NCBI RefSeq assembly: GCF_009709555.1
Contig: NZ_WJBG01000140.1
Location: 41,228 to 105,227 of the forward strand
Source: Streptomyces blattellae
GTDB taxonomy: Bacteria > Actinomycetota > Actinomycetes > Streptomycetales > Streptomycetaceae
Direction: 5' to 3'
Length of the DNA stretch: 64,000 nt
The notes beneath the pieces are model-generated. The model ran no database searches and was not told the origin of the DNA. It saw only the letters and a program-made list of their open reading frames with translations. Both the position numbers and the translations under genes were made by a program. This document shows, one piece after another, positions 16,593-24,978 of this stretch (positions are counted from its first letter, which is position 1; each line of letters opens with the position of its first letter).

Positions 16593-18355
16593 ACCTGCCC
16601 GCTGTGCAGCGCGGTGTACTCACCGCCCCGGCACAGGAGTTCCTCGTGCGTCCCGACCTCCCGGATCCGGCCGTCCCGCATCACCACGATCCGGTCCGCG
16701 CCCCGCACGGTAGACAGCCGGTGCGCCACCACGAACGTGGTGCGCCCGCGCAGCAACCGGGCGAGCGCCTGCTGCACCAGCGCCTCCGACCGGGTGTCCA
16801 GCGCCGAGGTGGCCTCGTCGAGGACGAGCACCCTGGGGTCCCTGATCAGCGCCCGGGCGATGGCGAGGCGCTGCCGCTGCCCGCCGGACAGCCGCGCGCC
16901 GCGCTCGCCGACCACCGTGTCGAGTCCCTGCGGCAGCCGGTCGACGAACTCCAGCGCGTTGGCGTCCCGCAGCGCCGCCCGCACCGCCTCCTCGTCGGCC
17001 TCGTCCATGCCGTAGGCGACGTTCTCCCGGACCGTGCCGTCGAACAGGATCGACTCCTGCGGCACCACCGAGACGAAACGCCGGTAGGTGCGCAGGTCGA
17101 GGGTGTTCATGTCGGTGCCGTCGAGCAGCAGCCGGCCCGACGTCGGCCGGATGAACCCGATGACGAGGTTGAGGACGGTGGACTTGCCCGCGCCGGACGC
17201 TCCGACGAGCGCGACGGTCTCGCCCGGCACGACGGAGAGCGAGAAGTCCCGTACGGCGGGCCGGCCGCCGTCCTCGTAGGCGTGAGCCACCTGCTCGAAG
17301 GTGACGGCCCCGCGCAGCGACGTCAGTTCCGCCTTGCCCTCGTTGTCCTCCAGTTCGGGAGCCTGGAGCACCTCACCGACCGAGCGGACCGATTCGAGCC
17401 CCTTGGTGATGACCGGGGCGAGGCCCGCCAACGTGGTCGTGGAGTTGGTGAGCGTCGTCAGGAAGGCGCTGAGCATCACGACGTCGCCGGGGGTGACACC
17501 CCAGACGTCGTAGTACGACACCAGCGCGGCGCCGGCGAGGACGAGCACGCCGACCACGTTCAGCACCACCCAGGCCAGTGAGCCGAAGCGGCCATTGACG
17601 AGGTCGAGGCGCATACCGGAGGTCAGCAGCCGGTTCAGGGTGCCGTCGATGCGGCGCAGCGCCTTGCCCTCCAGGCCGTGGGCCCGGGTGACGGGGATGA
17701 GGCGGGTCATCTCGGTGACCCGGGAGGACAGGGTCTCCACCTCGTGCCGGAAGTGTTCGTTGTGGGTGCGCAGCCGGGCCCTGAGCCGGGCCACGACGAG
17801 CGCGGCGGCGGGCACGACGACCAGGAAGACCGGCACGAACTCGGGTGTGCGCACGGCGATGATGACGAGGCCGCCGACGAGCACGGTGGTCGCCCCGAGG
17901 CCGGTCTCGGCGGTCTGCTGCACCATCTGCTCGACGGTCTCCACATCGCGCACGACCTTGGCCTGGAGTACTCCGGCGCTGACCCGGGAGTGGTAGCCGA
18001 TGGACAGCTGCTGCATACGGGTGCACAGGGCGGAGCGCAGCGTGGTGCCCATGCGCCGGACGCTGCCGTACAGGAGCCGGACGTAGAGCACGTGCAGGGG
18101 GTAGTTGACCAGCAGGATGCAGAGGATGATCACCGTGCTGGTCCACAACCGGCCGATCGGCTGGTGCTCGACGACGATGTCGATGATGGACGCGGTGATC
18201 AGGGGCAGCAGCCAGAGCGGGCTGTGCTTGACCGTGAAGACGCCGACCGCCGCCGCGAGACGGTGGCGGTCGGCGCGGAACAGGTAGGCGAGGGTGCGGA
18301 TCGGGTGTTCGCCCCGGTAGCGATGGTCGAGCGGTCTCTCCAACGACGAAGCCAT
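16586..18355 (-). CDS. ABC exporter, fused membrane and ATPase domains
   Basis: ATG 18355 with GGAGG 11 bases upstream; 589 residues. A six-helix type I exporter domain (about 20-325) precedes an ATPase domain with Walker A GASGAGKST at 385-393, signature LSGGQRQRLA at 489-498, Walker B VLVLDEA at 509-515 and a switch His in VVAHRLS. Known for the family: a half-transporter that dimerises and exports lipids, peptides or drugs. The partner, if heterodimeric, is not in the window, so a homodimer is likely. A 7-bp tandem repeat lies in its leader. Confidence 0.95.
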   Translation of the reverse strand: MASSLERPLDHRYRGEHPIRTLAYLFRADRHRLAAAVGVFTVKHSPLWLLPLITASIIDIVVEHQPIGRLWTSTVIILCILLVNYPLHVLYVRLLYGSVRRMGTTLRSALCTRMQQLSIGYHSRVSAGVLQAKVVRDVETVEQMVQQTAETGLGATTVLVGGLVIIAVRTPEFVPVFLVVVPAAALVVARLRARLRTHNEHFRHEVETLSSRVTEMTRLIPVTRAHGLEGKALRRIDGTLNRLLTSGMRLDLVNGRFGSLAWVVLNVVGVLVLAGAALVSYYDVWGVTPGDVVMLSAFLTTLTNSTTTLAGLAPVITKGLESVRSVGEVLQAPELEDNEGKAELTSLRGAVTFEQVAHAYEDGGRPAVRDFSLSVVPGETVALVGASGAGKSTVLNLVIGFIRPTSGRLLLDGTDMNTLDLRTYRRFVSVVPQESILFDGTVRENVAYGMDEADEEAVRAALRDANALEFVDRLPQGLDTVVGERGARLSGGQRQRLAIARALIRDPRVLVLDEATSALDTRSEALVQQALARLLRGRTTFVVAHRLSTVRGADRIVVMRDGRIREVGTHEELLCRGGEYTALHSGQVA

Positions 18356-18373
18356 GAACGGCTTTTCCTCCCC

Positions 18374-18394
18374 GGTGGCCGGTGGCCGGTGGCC
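18374..18394. repeat. Three tandem GGTGGCC units in the exporter leader
   Basis: Three exact 7-bp units lie just upstream of the ribosome site of the ABC exporter. Simple-sequence repeats of this kind can change copy number by slippage; whether this affects expression is unknown. Confidence 0.5.
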
Positions 18395-18491
18395 GGCGGC
18401 GGTACGGCGGACAAGGGGTGCAAGCGCTTTCCCCCGGCGCGTTCTTCCCCGGCCGACCGGACGTACACCAGCTTGTGGAGGTCCGCTGCGA

Positions 18492-19043
18492 TCAGGCTCC
18501 TATGACTCGCGCGAGTTCCGTCGTGGCCCGCGCGATCTCGGTGTCCTCGTCGTTCATCAGCAGCCGCAGTTCGCCGCGCCGGGCACGCACGGCCTGGCGT
18601 GCCCGGCGCTCCCACACCACGTGGTTCTCGCGATGATGGAGCAGTTTCGGGTAGACGGCCGCGGTGCTCTCCCACTGACGGGCGTCGGCGATGCTCCTGA
18701 GCAGCTGGATGATCTGCGCGCGGCAGGTCACATGGGGCAGTTGGGCGAGCTCCCACAGGAACGGCACGGTGGCCGCCGTCGCCTGTTCCACCACGAAGCC
18801 GTACTGACAGATGCGGGTGCGCAGGTCGTCGAGTGCGGAGCGGGCGGTGTCGGCGTCACCCCACGCGACGCTGTTGAGGAGCAGCGGGATGGCCGCCGCG
18901 GAGCCGGTGGAGTCCTTGATCTCACGCCACGGAACCCGCCCCAGCGCCGTCAGGGGCGTGGCCCGCGCCAAGCCCTTGGGCGGTACGTGGCGCTGTGCTG
19001 CCTCGCTCGACGTGTGGCGTGGTCGGTCCGCAGGTGATGACAC
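18492..19043 (-). CDS. HEAT-repeat-like hypothetical protein
   Basis: GTG 19043 has GGGGAG five bases upstream; 183 residues. It is almost wholly alpha-helical, with AAAIPLLLNSVAWGDADTAR and AQLPHVTCRAQIIQLLRSIA patterns typical of HEAT-like proteins common in Streptomyces, and no signal peptide or membrane segment. Function is unknown; such proteins often act as binding scaffolds, and some relatives occur as immunity-type proteins, but nothing here supports that. It diverges from the DUF397/XRE pair and lies 136 bases upstream of the exporter. Confidence 0.75.
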   Translation of the reverse strand: MSSPADRPRHTSSEAAQRHVPPKGLARATPLTALGRVPWREIKDSTGSAAAIPLLLNSVAWGDADTARSALDDLRTRICQYGFVVEQATAATVPFLWELAQLPHVTCRAQIIQLLRSIADARQWESTAAVYPKLLHHRENHVVWERRARQAVRARRGELRLLMNDEDTEIARATTELARVIGA

Positions 19044-19125
19044 GGCATCTCCCCGATGCGACGTCAGAACTGGGCGCCGGATGCAGTGTTGACGCCGCAG
19101 CTATTATCCACAGCGACAGCGCCCG

Positions 19126-19139
19126 CGTGCAATTGCACG
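19126..19139. promoter_or_regulatory. Palindromic operator candidate in front of the DUF397/XRE genes
   Basis: CGTGCAATTGCACG is a perfect 14-bp palindrome in the divergent promoter region. A related sequence, CGTGCAATCGCGTG, lies at 19192-19205, just before the DUF397 ribosome site. The paired arrangement suggests binding by the adjacent XRE regulator or a relative. Confidence 0.5.
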
Positions 19140-19230
19140 GGAAATTGCGTGAGAAGCGGGCGGGAGCGGGTACGACCGTCGCAGTACGCCGCGTGCAATC
19201 GCGTGGGTCGTGAACAGCAAGGAGACCGCG

Positions 19231-19461
19231 GTGCCACCAGTACACAACGGAGTGCGGGCCAGTTCGTTGGACGCCCGCTGGGTCAAGAGCCGGCACAGCA
19301 ACGCCGAGGGCAACTGCGTGGAGATCGCCGCGCTCGTCGACGGAGGCGTCGCGCTGCGCAACTCCCGCGATCCGGACGGTCCCGCACTGGTCTACACGGC
19401 GGCCGAGTTGGCGGCTTTCCTGGCGGGCGCGAAGGACGGCGAGTTCGACCATCTGCTGTAG
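19231..19461 (+). CDS. DUF397 small protein
   Basis: The start is placed at GTG 19231 because AAGGAG lies six bases before it; an in-frame GTG at 19210 contains that ribosome site. The 76 residues carry the DUF397 pattern ARWVKSRHSNAEGNCVEIA and VALRNSRDPDGPALVYTAAE. Known for the family: small proteins encoded next to XRE regulators of the AbaA/WhiJ type, acting in pairs with them in streptomycete development. The XRE partner follows 94 bases downstream. Confidence 0.92.
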   Translation: MPPVHNGVRASSLDARWVKSRHSNAEGNCVEIAALVDGGVALRNSRDPDGPALVYTAAELAAFLAGAKDGEFDHLL

Positions 19462-19517
19462 CCGGACAGGTCGACTCCGCTGCTGCGACAGGCATGCCGC
19501 AGGACGTCCGGTGCGAT

Positions 19518-19532
19518 AGGGTGAATCACCCT
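19518..19532. promoter_or_regulatory. Palindrome at the XRE gene promoter
   Basis: AGGGTGAATCACCCT is a perfect 15-bp palindrome (centre A). It overlaps a -10-like TAGGGT, 24 bases before the XRE start codon. Its position suits autorepression. Confidence 0.5.
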
Positions 19533-19555
19533 CATGCCGGTCCGCGGGAGTCTGG

Positions 19556-20476
19556 ATGTCAGCAGAGTCGCATCGCATCTCCCTGCTCGAACCCTATCTC
19601 GACCGGCCCGAGCCCGCCCCGACTCTGCTGAAAATGCTGGTCGGTGTGCAGCTGACCGGCTTCCGTGAGGACGCCGGGCTCGCCCAGGACCAGGCGGCGC
19701 GGGCCCTGGGCTTCAGTCCCGCCAAGCTCTCGCGCATCGAGGCGGGCAAGGGCCGCCGTCCCCCGGCCGAGAGCGACGTCCGTGCGCTGCTGGAGCTGTA
19801 CGGCACGGACGGCTACGAGGCGTCGGTGCTGTTGAAGCTGCTGCACCGGGCCGGTGAGCCGGGCTGGTGGCAGCGCTACGACAAGCGTCTGATGCCCGAG
19901 TGGTTCGACCGGCTGGTCGGGTTGCAGGAGGCGGCGGCCGCGATCCGTACGTTCGAGATCCAGTACGTCCCGGGTCTGCTGCAGACTCCCGAGTACACCC
20001 GGGCCGTGGTGCGCCGGGGTCTGCCGACCGCACCCGCCGCCGAGGTCCGGCGCCGGGTCGAACTGCGCACGCGGCGGACGGAGTTGCTGCTGCGGGCGGA
20101 TGCGCCGCAACTGTGGGCGGTGATCGACGAATCGGTCCTGCTGCGGGTTCTGGGCAGCGTGGACGTCATGCGCGAGCAGCTGGTCCAGCTGATCGGGATG
20201 GCTCAGCGGTCGAACGTGACCGTGCAGATCGTGCCCTTGGACGTGACGAACGCGTCGGCGCCGGCCATACCGATCACATATCTGCGCTTCGGCGGTCTCG
20301 ATCTGCCCGACGTCGTCTATCTGGAGCACATCAGGAGCGCCAACTTCCTGGAGGACCAGGACGAGACGGAGGAGTACCGGCTCGCCCTGGACCGGCTGGC
20401 CGACGAGGCGCTCACGCCTCGCGCGTCACTGGAGTTGCTGCGCGAGACGATGGAGCGGCGGTACCCCGAGGCCTGA
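19556..20476 (+). CDS. XRE-family regulator with DUF5753 effector domain
   Basis: ATG 19556 follows GGGAG; 306 residues. The helix-turn-helix spans about 30-85 (LTGFREDAGLAQDQAARALG, FSPAKLSRIEAGKGRRPP). The DUF5753 domain, about 105-295, shows ENIQYVPGLLQTPEYTRAVV-like IQYVPGLLQTPEYTRAVV and VTVQIVPL. Known for the family: developmental or antibiotic regulators paired with DUF397 proteins. It is followed by a stem-loop and the convergent DUF574 methyltransferase gene, which often accompanies such pairs. Confidence 0.93.
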   Translation: MSAESHRISLLEPYLDRPEPAPTLLKMLVGVQLTGFREDAGLAQDQAARALGFSPAKLSRIEAGKGRRPPAESDVRALLELYGTDGYEASVLLKLLHRAGEPGWWQRYDKRLMPEWFDRLVGLQEAAAAIRTFEIQYVPGLLQTPEYTRAVVRRGLPTAPAAEVRRRVELRTRRTELLLRADAPQLWAVIDESVLLRVLGSVDVMREQLVQLIGMAQRSNVTVQIVPLDVTNASAPAIPITYLRFGGLDLPDVVYLEHIRSANFLEDQDETEEYRLALDRLADEALTPRASLELLRETMERRYPEA

Positions 20477-20488
20477 CCGGCCTCGGGG
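20464..20488. terminator. Terminator hairpin at the XRE stop codon
   Basis: CCCCGAGGCC (20464-20473) and GGCCTCGGGG (20479-20488) form a perfect 10-bp stem with a 5-base loop containing the stop codon. It can act for both convergent genes. Confidence 0.7.
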
Positions 20489-20510
20489 GAACACGAGCGT
20501 TCACCCGGAC

Positions 20511-21329
20511 TCAGGGAAGGCGGCCGACGCCGCCGAACTCGATCCATTCGTGGGTGAGCTGACGGGGCGTCACCTCGGAGTCGGGCCGCCAGGTGGAGAC
20601 CTCCACGAGGCCCGGTTCGAGGATCTCCAGGCCTTCGAAGAGTGCGGCGACGTCCTTCTCCTGCCGCACGCGGCCCCAGTGGCCCTGGGTCGCCTTGTCC
20701 ATGAAGTCGGTGACGAAGGCGCGTACTTCGGGGTCCTCGCTGACCAGCTGGCACATGACCATGAAGCTGCCGGGCGCCAGTCGTGCGGCCACCCGGCGGG
20801 CCACGGCGAGGGGGCCGTCCGTGTCGCTGTCCGGGATGCAGTGCATCACCGAGTTGAAGAGCACGGCGACCGGCTGGGAGAAGTCGATCAGGCGCCGGGT
20901 GTCGGGGTGCGCGAAGATGGCGTCGGTCTCGCGCATGTCCGCGTGGATGACGGCGGTGCGCTCGTCCTGCTCCAGCAGTGCCCGGCCGTGGACCAGCACC
21001 ATGGGGTCGTTGTCGACGTAGACCACGTGGGAGTCGGGGTGCACGCGCTGGGCGACCTGGTGCACGTTGTCCTGGGTGGGCAGACCGGATCCGTGGTCGA
21101 GGAACTGGCGGATTCCGTGGTCCTCGGCGAGCGTCCGGACGACGCGCTGCAGAAAGCGGCGGTTGTTGACGGCGAGCCGGCGGGTGCTGGGCACGACCTT
21201 GTCGAGTTCCTCGCAGGCCGCACGGTCGGCGGCGTAGTTGTCCTTGCCGCCCAGGTAGTGGTCGTACATCCGGGCGGCAGTCGGCACTTCGGCGTCGATC
21301 GACGTGGACAGCTGCTTGTCGGTGTGCAT
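20511..21329 (-). CDS. SAM-dependent methyltransferase, DUF574 family
   Basis: ATG 21329 follows GGGGGAACG. The 272 residues start ARMYDHYLGGKDNYAADR near 19, the diagnostic DUF574 sequence, followed by FLDHGSGLPTQDNVHQVA (SAM site near 79), HVVYVDNDPMVLVHGRALL and AVLFNSVMHCIPD. The family is almost confined to actinomycetes and expanded in Streptomyces; substrates are mostly unknown. It is cytosolic. The neighbouring XRE/DUF397 pair is a recurrent context. It is not the PIMT-like methyltransferase of some RiPP clusters. Confidence 0.92.
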   Translation of the reverse strand: MHTDKQLSTSIDAEVPTAARMYDHYLGGKDNYAADRAACEELDKVVPSTRRLAVNNRRFLQRVVRTLAEDHGIRQFLDHGSGLPTQDNVHQVAQRVHPDSHVVYVDNDPMVLVHGRALLEQDERTAVIHADMRETDAIFAHPDTRRLIDFSQPVAVLFNSVMHCIPDSDTDGPLAVARRVAARLAPGSFMVMCQLVSEDPEVRAFVTDFMDKATQGHWGRVRQEKDVAALFEGLEILEPGLVEVSTWRPDSEVTPRQLTHEWIEFGGVGRLP

Positions 21330-21646
21330 CGTTCCCCCGGCCTCGTTGCCGCGCCAACTGGACTGGCCTGACTGGGAACACATCCTAGGGACTTGGCGAC
21401 CGACGCGGCCAGTGCACGCTTGAACCAGCCCTCCTGATGGAGGAGTTGGCGAACGCCGCGGTGACCGGGGCGACAAACGCCCCCGGTCCGGAGCGTTCAG
21501 CTCGCGTCGATCGGGCGGGGGCGGGCCGGGCTGTACGGGACGGCTCCCGCAGATCACCGGGGAACCACTGCTTGAGCAGCCTGCACCGGCGGTGGGCGCT
21601 GACCCCATGGCTGTGGCCGGGCCGGAGCGGGACGGCCGGTGTCGGC
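21330..21646. other. Intergenic region without recognisable gene
   Basis: Between the DUF574 start and the stop of the aldo/keto reductase I find no credible coding sequence in either strand. It presumably carries the methyltransferase promoter near 21335-21400. No strong hairpin is visible. Confidence 0.5.
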
Positions 21647-22504
21647 TCAGGCGGCGTCCAGGTCGGCGATCTCCGTGGGCGTGAGCGTCAGGTTCACCGC
21701 CTCGCAGGAGTCACGGATGGTCTCCGGTCGGCTCGCGCCCGGGATCGGCAGGACGACCGGCGACTTGGCGAGCATCCAGGCCAGGCAGACGCGCTGCGGG
21801 CTCACTCCGTGGGCCTCGGCGACACGGGCGAACGGTGCGTGGGCGGAACCGAGTTCCCCGGAGCGGGCGATGCCGCCGAGCGGGCTCCAGGGCAGGAACG
21901 CGATGCCTAGTTCGTCGCACAGGCGCAATTCCGGCTCGCTGGAGCGGAAGGCGGGCGAGAACTGGTTCTGGACGGAGACCAGTCGGCCGCCCAGGATGTC
22001 GTTCGCCTGCCTGATCTGGCCCGGGTTCGCGTTGGAGATCCCCGCCATGCGGATCTTGCCCTCGTCCAGCAGGTCGCGTACCGCGCCGACGGACTCGGCG
22101 TAGGGCACACGCGGGTCGGGGCGGTGGAACTGGTAGAGCCCGATGGCCTCCGCGCCGAGTCGGCGCAGGGACGCTTCACAGGCGGCCTTGATGTGCTCGG
22201 GGCTGCCGTCGAGGGTCCAACTGCCGTCGCCGGGGCGCAGATGGCCGCCCTTGGTGGCGACCAGGACGTCCGCTCCCCGGCCGTGGGAGGCGAGGGCCTT
22301 GGCGATCAGCGTCTCGTTGTGGCCGACCTCGTCGGCGTGCAGATGGTAGGCGTCCGCGGTGTCGATCAGCGTCACACCGGCGTCGAGCGCGGCGTGGATG
22401 GTCGCGAGGGAGCGGGCCTCGTCCGGTCGCCCCTCGATCGACATGGGCATAGCGCCCAGGCCCATCGCGCTGACCTCGACGTCACCGATGCGGCGAGTGT
22501 GCAT
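21647..22504 (-). CDS. Aldo/keto reductase
   Basis: ATG 22504 has GGAAGAGG 9-16 bases upstream; 285 residues. The (beta/alpha)8 fold motifs are clear: GVTLIDTADAYHLHADEVGH with catalytic Asp/Tyr in DTADAY near 44-49, VLVATKGGH with catalytic Lys near 79, IGLYQFHRPDP near 118, and the NADPH-binding end AKSPVVLPIPGASRPETIRD near 240. It reduces aldehydes or ketones with NADPH in the cytosol; the substrate is unknown. It diverges from the Gfo/Idh/MocA gene across a spacer with a 19-bp palindrome. Confidence 0.94.
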   Translation of the reverse strand: MHTRRIGDVEVSAMGLGAMPMSIEGRPDEARSLATIHAALDAGVTLIDTADAYHLHADEVGHNETLIAKALASHGRGADVLVATKGGHLRPGDGSWTLDGSPEHIKAACEASLRRLGAEAIGLYQFHRPDPRVPYAESVGAVRDLLDEGKIRMAGISNANPGQIRQANDILGGRLVSVQNQFSPAFRSSEPELRLCDELGIAFLPWSPLGGIARSGELGSAHAPFARVAEAHGVSPQRVCLAWMLAKSPVVLPIPGASRPETIRDSCEAVNLTLTPTEIADLDAA

Positions 22505-22557
22505 GTGATCGTGACCTCTTCCGGCTGTCGTGGGCGGGATCACCCTTCAGCCTTGCC

Positions 22558-22576
22558 GGACTGCCGCCGGCAGTCC
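22558..22576. promoter_or_regulatory. Palindrome between divergent oxidoreductase genes
   Basis: GGACTGCC and GGCAGTCC flank a 3-base centre, giving a perfect 8-bp inverted repeat 54 bases upstream of the reductase start. It could be an operator shared by the two divergent genes. Confidence 0.4.
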
Positions 22577-22680
22577 AATGGAAGAAAGAGAACGCATTCA
22601 GCACGCGAGCGGATCAATCCCCGCTCGCGTGCGTCTTTGCCCACCCCTGATGCTCCATGGCCGGGTCGATGTGCGAGGCT

Positions 22681-22712
22681 CGCTCGGCACCGGCTCGGCA
22701 CCGGCTCGGCAT
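22681..22712. repeat. Tandem 11-bp repeat before the Gfo/Idh/MocA start
   Basis: The unit CGGCTCGGCAC occurs almost three times directly upstream of the ribosome site GGAAAGG. A related CTGCTCGGCAC occurs again within the first codons of the gene. It is probably a slippage product. Confidence 0.5.
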
Positions 22713-22729
22713 CGCGGAAAGGCGACGGC

Positions 22730-23599
22730 ATGCGCATAGGACTGCTCGGCACCGGCCCCTGGGCACAGATGGCTCACGCACCCGCCCTGAGCGAGCACCG
22801 CGATCTGGACTTCGCCGGGGTGTGGGGCCGTCGTCCGGAGGCCGCCAAGGAACTGGCCGACCGGCACGGGACACGGGCGTACGACGATGTCGACGCCCTG
22901 CTCGCCGATGTGGACGCCGTCGCGGTCGCCCTGCCTCCGGACATCCAGGCGGGGCTCGCCGCGCGGGCCGCGCGGGCCGGGTGCCATCTGCTGCTGGACA
23001 AGCCCCTCGCCCTGACGGTCGAGGAGGGGCGGGCGGTCGTCGAGGCCGTGCGGGAGGCGGGCGTCGCGTCGGTGGTCTTCTTCACCGCCCGGTTCCAGAC
23101 CCGTACGGAGGCGTGGGTCGCCGAACAGGCGGAGCAAGGTGCCTGGTTCACGGCGCGGGTCCAGTGGCTGGGGTCGGTGTTCACCAGTGACAGCCCGTTC
23201 GCGACGCCGTGGCGGCGGGAGAAGGGCGCGCTGTGGGACGTCGGCCCGCATGCGCTGTCCGTCCTGCTGCCGGTGCTGGGCGACGTACGACGTGTGGCGG
23301 CCGTGGCGGCCGGTCCCGGGGACACCACGCACCTCGTCCTCGAACACACCGGTGGCGCGTCCAGCACGCTGACGCTGAGCCTCACGGCCCCGCCCGCGGC
23401 GGCCGGGGTCGGCGTCGAACTCAGGGGCGAGCCCGGAGTCACGGTGCTGCCGGAGGGGGCGGAGGGAGCGGTGGCCGCCCTGGTGCGGGCGGCCGACGCG
23501 CTGCGGACCGCTGCCCGCGGAGGAGAGCCGCACGCGTGCGACGCCGCGTTCGCCCTGCGGGTCACGGAGATTCTGGCGGAGGCGGCGGCGATGCGGTAG
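22730..23599 (+). CDS. Gfo/Idh/MocA-family oxidoreductase
   Basis: ATG 22730 with GGAAAGG upstream; the frame is open before it only as a shadow of the divergent gene. The 289 residues show a Rossmann nucleotide site IGLLGTGPWAQMAHAPAL at 3-20, then VAVALPPDIQ and HLLLDKPLALT near 83-93 (EKP-type motif with Asp for Glu), and a WDVGPHALSVLLPVL segment with the family His near 174. It is likely an NAD(P)-dependent sugar or polyol dehydrogenase, cytosolic, with unknown substrate. It is a little shorter than many relatives. Confidence 0.93.
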   Translation: MRIGLLGTGPWAQMAHAPALSEHRDLDFAGVWGRRPEAAKELADRHGTRAYDDVDALLADVDAVAVALPPDIQAGLAARAARAGCHLLLDKPLALTVEEGRAVVEAVREAGVASVVFFTARFQTRTEAWVAEQAEQGAWFTARVQWLGSVFTSDSPFATPWRREKGALWDVGPHALSVLLPVLGDVRRVAAVAAGPGDTTHLVLEHTGGASSTLTLSLTAPPAAAGVGVELRGEPGVTVLPEGAEGAVAALVRAADALRTAARGGEPHACDAAFALRVTEILAEAAAMR

Positions 23600-23602
23600 G
23601 GA

Positions 23603-23742
23603 CTCCGCTGGAGGGCCGGTGCGTCGTGTGCGGGTGCGTCGTGGCTGGTCGCTCCCCCCAAACTCTCGACTTCGCTCGAACCCGGGGACCTCCACCGCGG
23701 CGGAGCCGCACATGACGCAGCCCCGCGCCCCTTTGCGGCGCG
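23603..23742. repeat. Dispersed streptomycete repeat, copy 1
   Basis: The spacer element begins CTCCGCTGGA, continues GTCGTGGCTGG, then CTTCGCTCGAACCCGGGG, GCGGCGGAGCCGCACATG and CAGCCCCGCGCCCCTT. The same ordered blocks occur at 25717-25830 and, inverted, inside the gene at 34475-36055. Internal GCGGC/GCCGC arms could fold. Confidence 0.7.
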
Positions 23743-23770
23743 GCCCCCGGCACTGACAAGCAGCCGCCTT

Positions 23771-24667
23771 CTACGGCCGGACCGCCCGGAAGTTGACGCG
23801 CTCCCGCACCACCGGATACCCCGCCTTCGCGAAGTGCGCCGCCATGGGGAAGTTCCCCTGGTCCGTCGCGGCGGAGACGTACTGAGCGCCGTGTTCGACG
23901 AGGACGTGGGTGCACTCGGCGAGCAGGTCGTAGGCGTAACCGTGTCCGCGCTGTGCGGGCAGGACGCCGACGAAGCCGACGCAGGGGCCGGACGGGTTGT
24001 GGGCCGGGATGTGGATGCCGACCGGTTCGCCCGCAGGCGTGCGTGCCACCTGCCACCATTCCCGGGGTGAGGGGCACCAGCGGAAGAAGTCGAGTTCTTC
24101 CTGGGCCGCCCGGTCGACGCCGCCTGCGCCGATGGCCGCCCGGGCGTGGGCGTCGAGGGTGGCGGAGTGGATGCGGCGCAGTGCGTCGTAGAAGACCCTG
24201 TCGTCGGGCTCGGGCTCGAAGAGCAGACGTCCGGGTCGCTCGGGCAGCCCGCACTCCGGGGTCCACCGGTACAGGAAGCGCTCCACCAGAAGCTCGAATC
24301 CGGCCGCTCGTACGGCCGTGAAGCGGGCGTCCGCGGCGGCGCGCAGCCAGGGCGTGTCCCGCCAGCCGCCGGGCAGGTTGAACTCCAGTTCCTCGACCTG
24401 CCAGGGCGCGGTCCGCAGGAGTTCGGCTCCGGCTTCCTCCTCGCCGTCGGCCACGTCGAACCAGTTGATGTTGACGGGCTCCGTGTCGTCGGGGCCGCCC
24501 CACCATGCCGCGCGGGCGACGACCGTGCCGTCGCGCAGGGCCACCCGCTTCCAGTCGGGGCGGTGGTGGGTGAGCCGGTGGGCCTCACGGGCGCCCAGCG
24601 GGTCGGGGGCCGTGTCGAAGAGATGGGCGTCGCTCTCGTCGAGCGTACGGATGACCAGGTCGGTCAC
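23771..24667 (-). CDS. GNAT-family N-acetyltransferase
   Basis: GTG 24667 follows GGAGGAACCC; this ribosome site decides the start against the longer open frame. The 298 residues appear to have two GNAT lobes; the C-terminal one has the acetyl-CoA loop VGVLPAQRGHGYAYDLLAEC (Q/RxxGxG/A in QRGHGYA near 227) and the typical ISAATDQGNFPMAAHF-like end SAATDQGNFPMAAHFAKAGY. It is probably an acetylation enzyme of unknown substrate. The partner gene is not evident; it lies between a dispersed repeat and a decayed region. Confidence 0.9.
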   Translation of the reverse strand: MTDLVIRTLDESDAHLFDTAPDPLGAREAHRLTHHRPDWKRVALRDGTVVARAAWWGGPDDTEPVNINWFDVADGEEEAGAELLRTAPWQVEELEFNLPGGWRDTPWLRAAADARFTAVRAAGFELLVERFLYRWTPECGLPERPGRLLFEPEPDDRVFYDALRRIHSATLDAHARAAIGAGGVDRAAQEELDFFRWCPSPREWWQVARTPAGEPVGIHIPAHNPSGPCVGFVGVLPAQRGHGYAYDLLAECTHVLVEHGAQYVSAATDQGNFPMAAHFAKAGYPVVRERVNFRAVRP

Positions 24668-24978
24668 GGGTTCCTCCGGGATACGTGCTGCGGGGAGCGC
24701 TCCCGGTCGGTCAGACGAAGCACGCCGGGGCAGCGGAGAGGGAGCGCTGGGTGGTAGCGGTGAACTGCACGGCACTCGCCTCCTTCCGGCCGTCTTGGCG
24801 CGTGACATGACACGGTACGAGGGCCCCGCCGCATGCGTCCAGCGCTTTTCCACACCACCGCGGCCGCGACGCGGATGCCGCTTGAGCGCGCCTTGCCGGC
24901 AGCGGCAGCACCACGCTGCGGTACCCGGCCGGGAGGCGCGTCGGACCCCGACTGCGCGGTGCTGCACGCAACACGACC

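Noticed and set aside
20511..21329. DUF574 methyltransferase as the missing RiPP methyltransferase
   Set aside because: It belongs to a different family from the PIMT-like enzymes of graspetide clusters, is over 5 kb away and sits with the XRE/DUF397 genes.
23675..23700. CGAACCCGGGG motif read as a tRNA T-loop
   Set aside because: It is part of the dispersed repeat, found again inside a protein gene.
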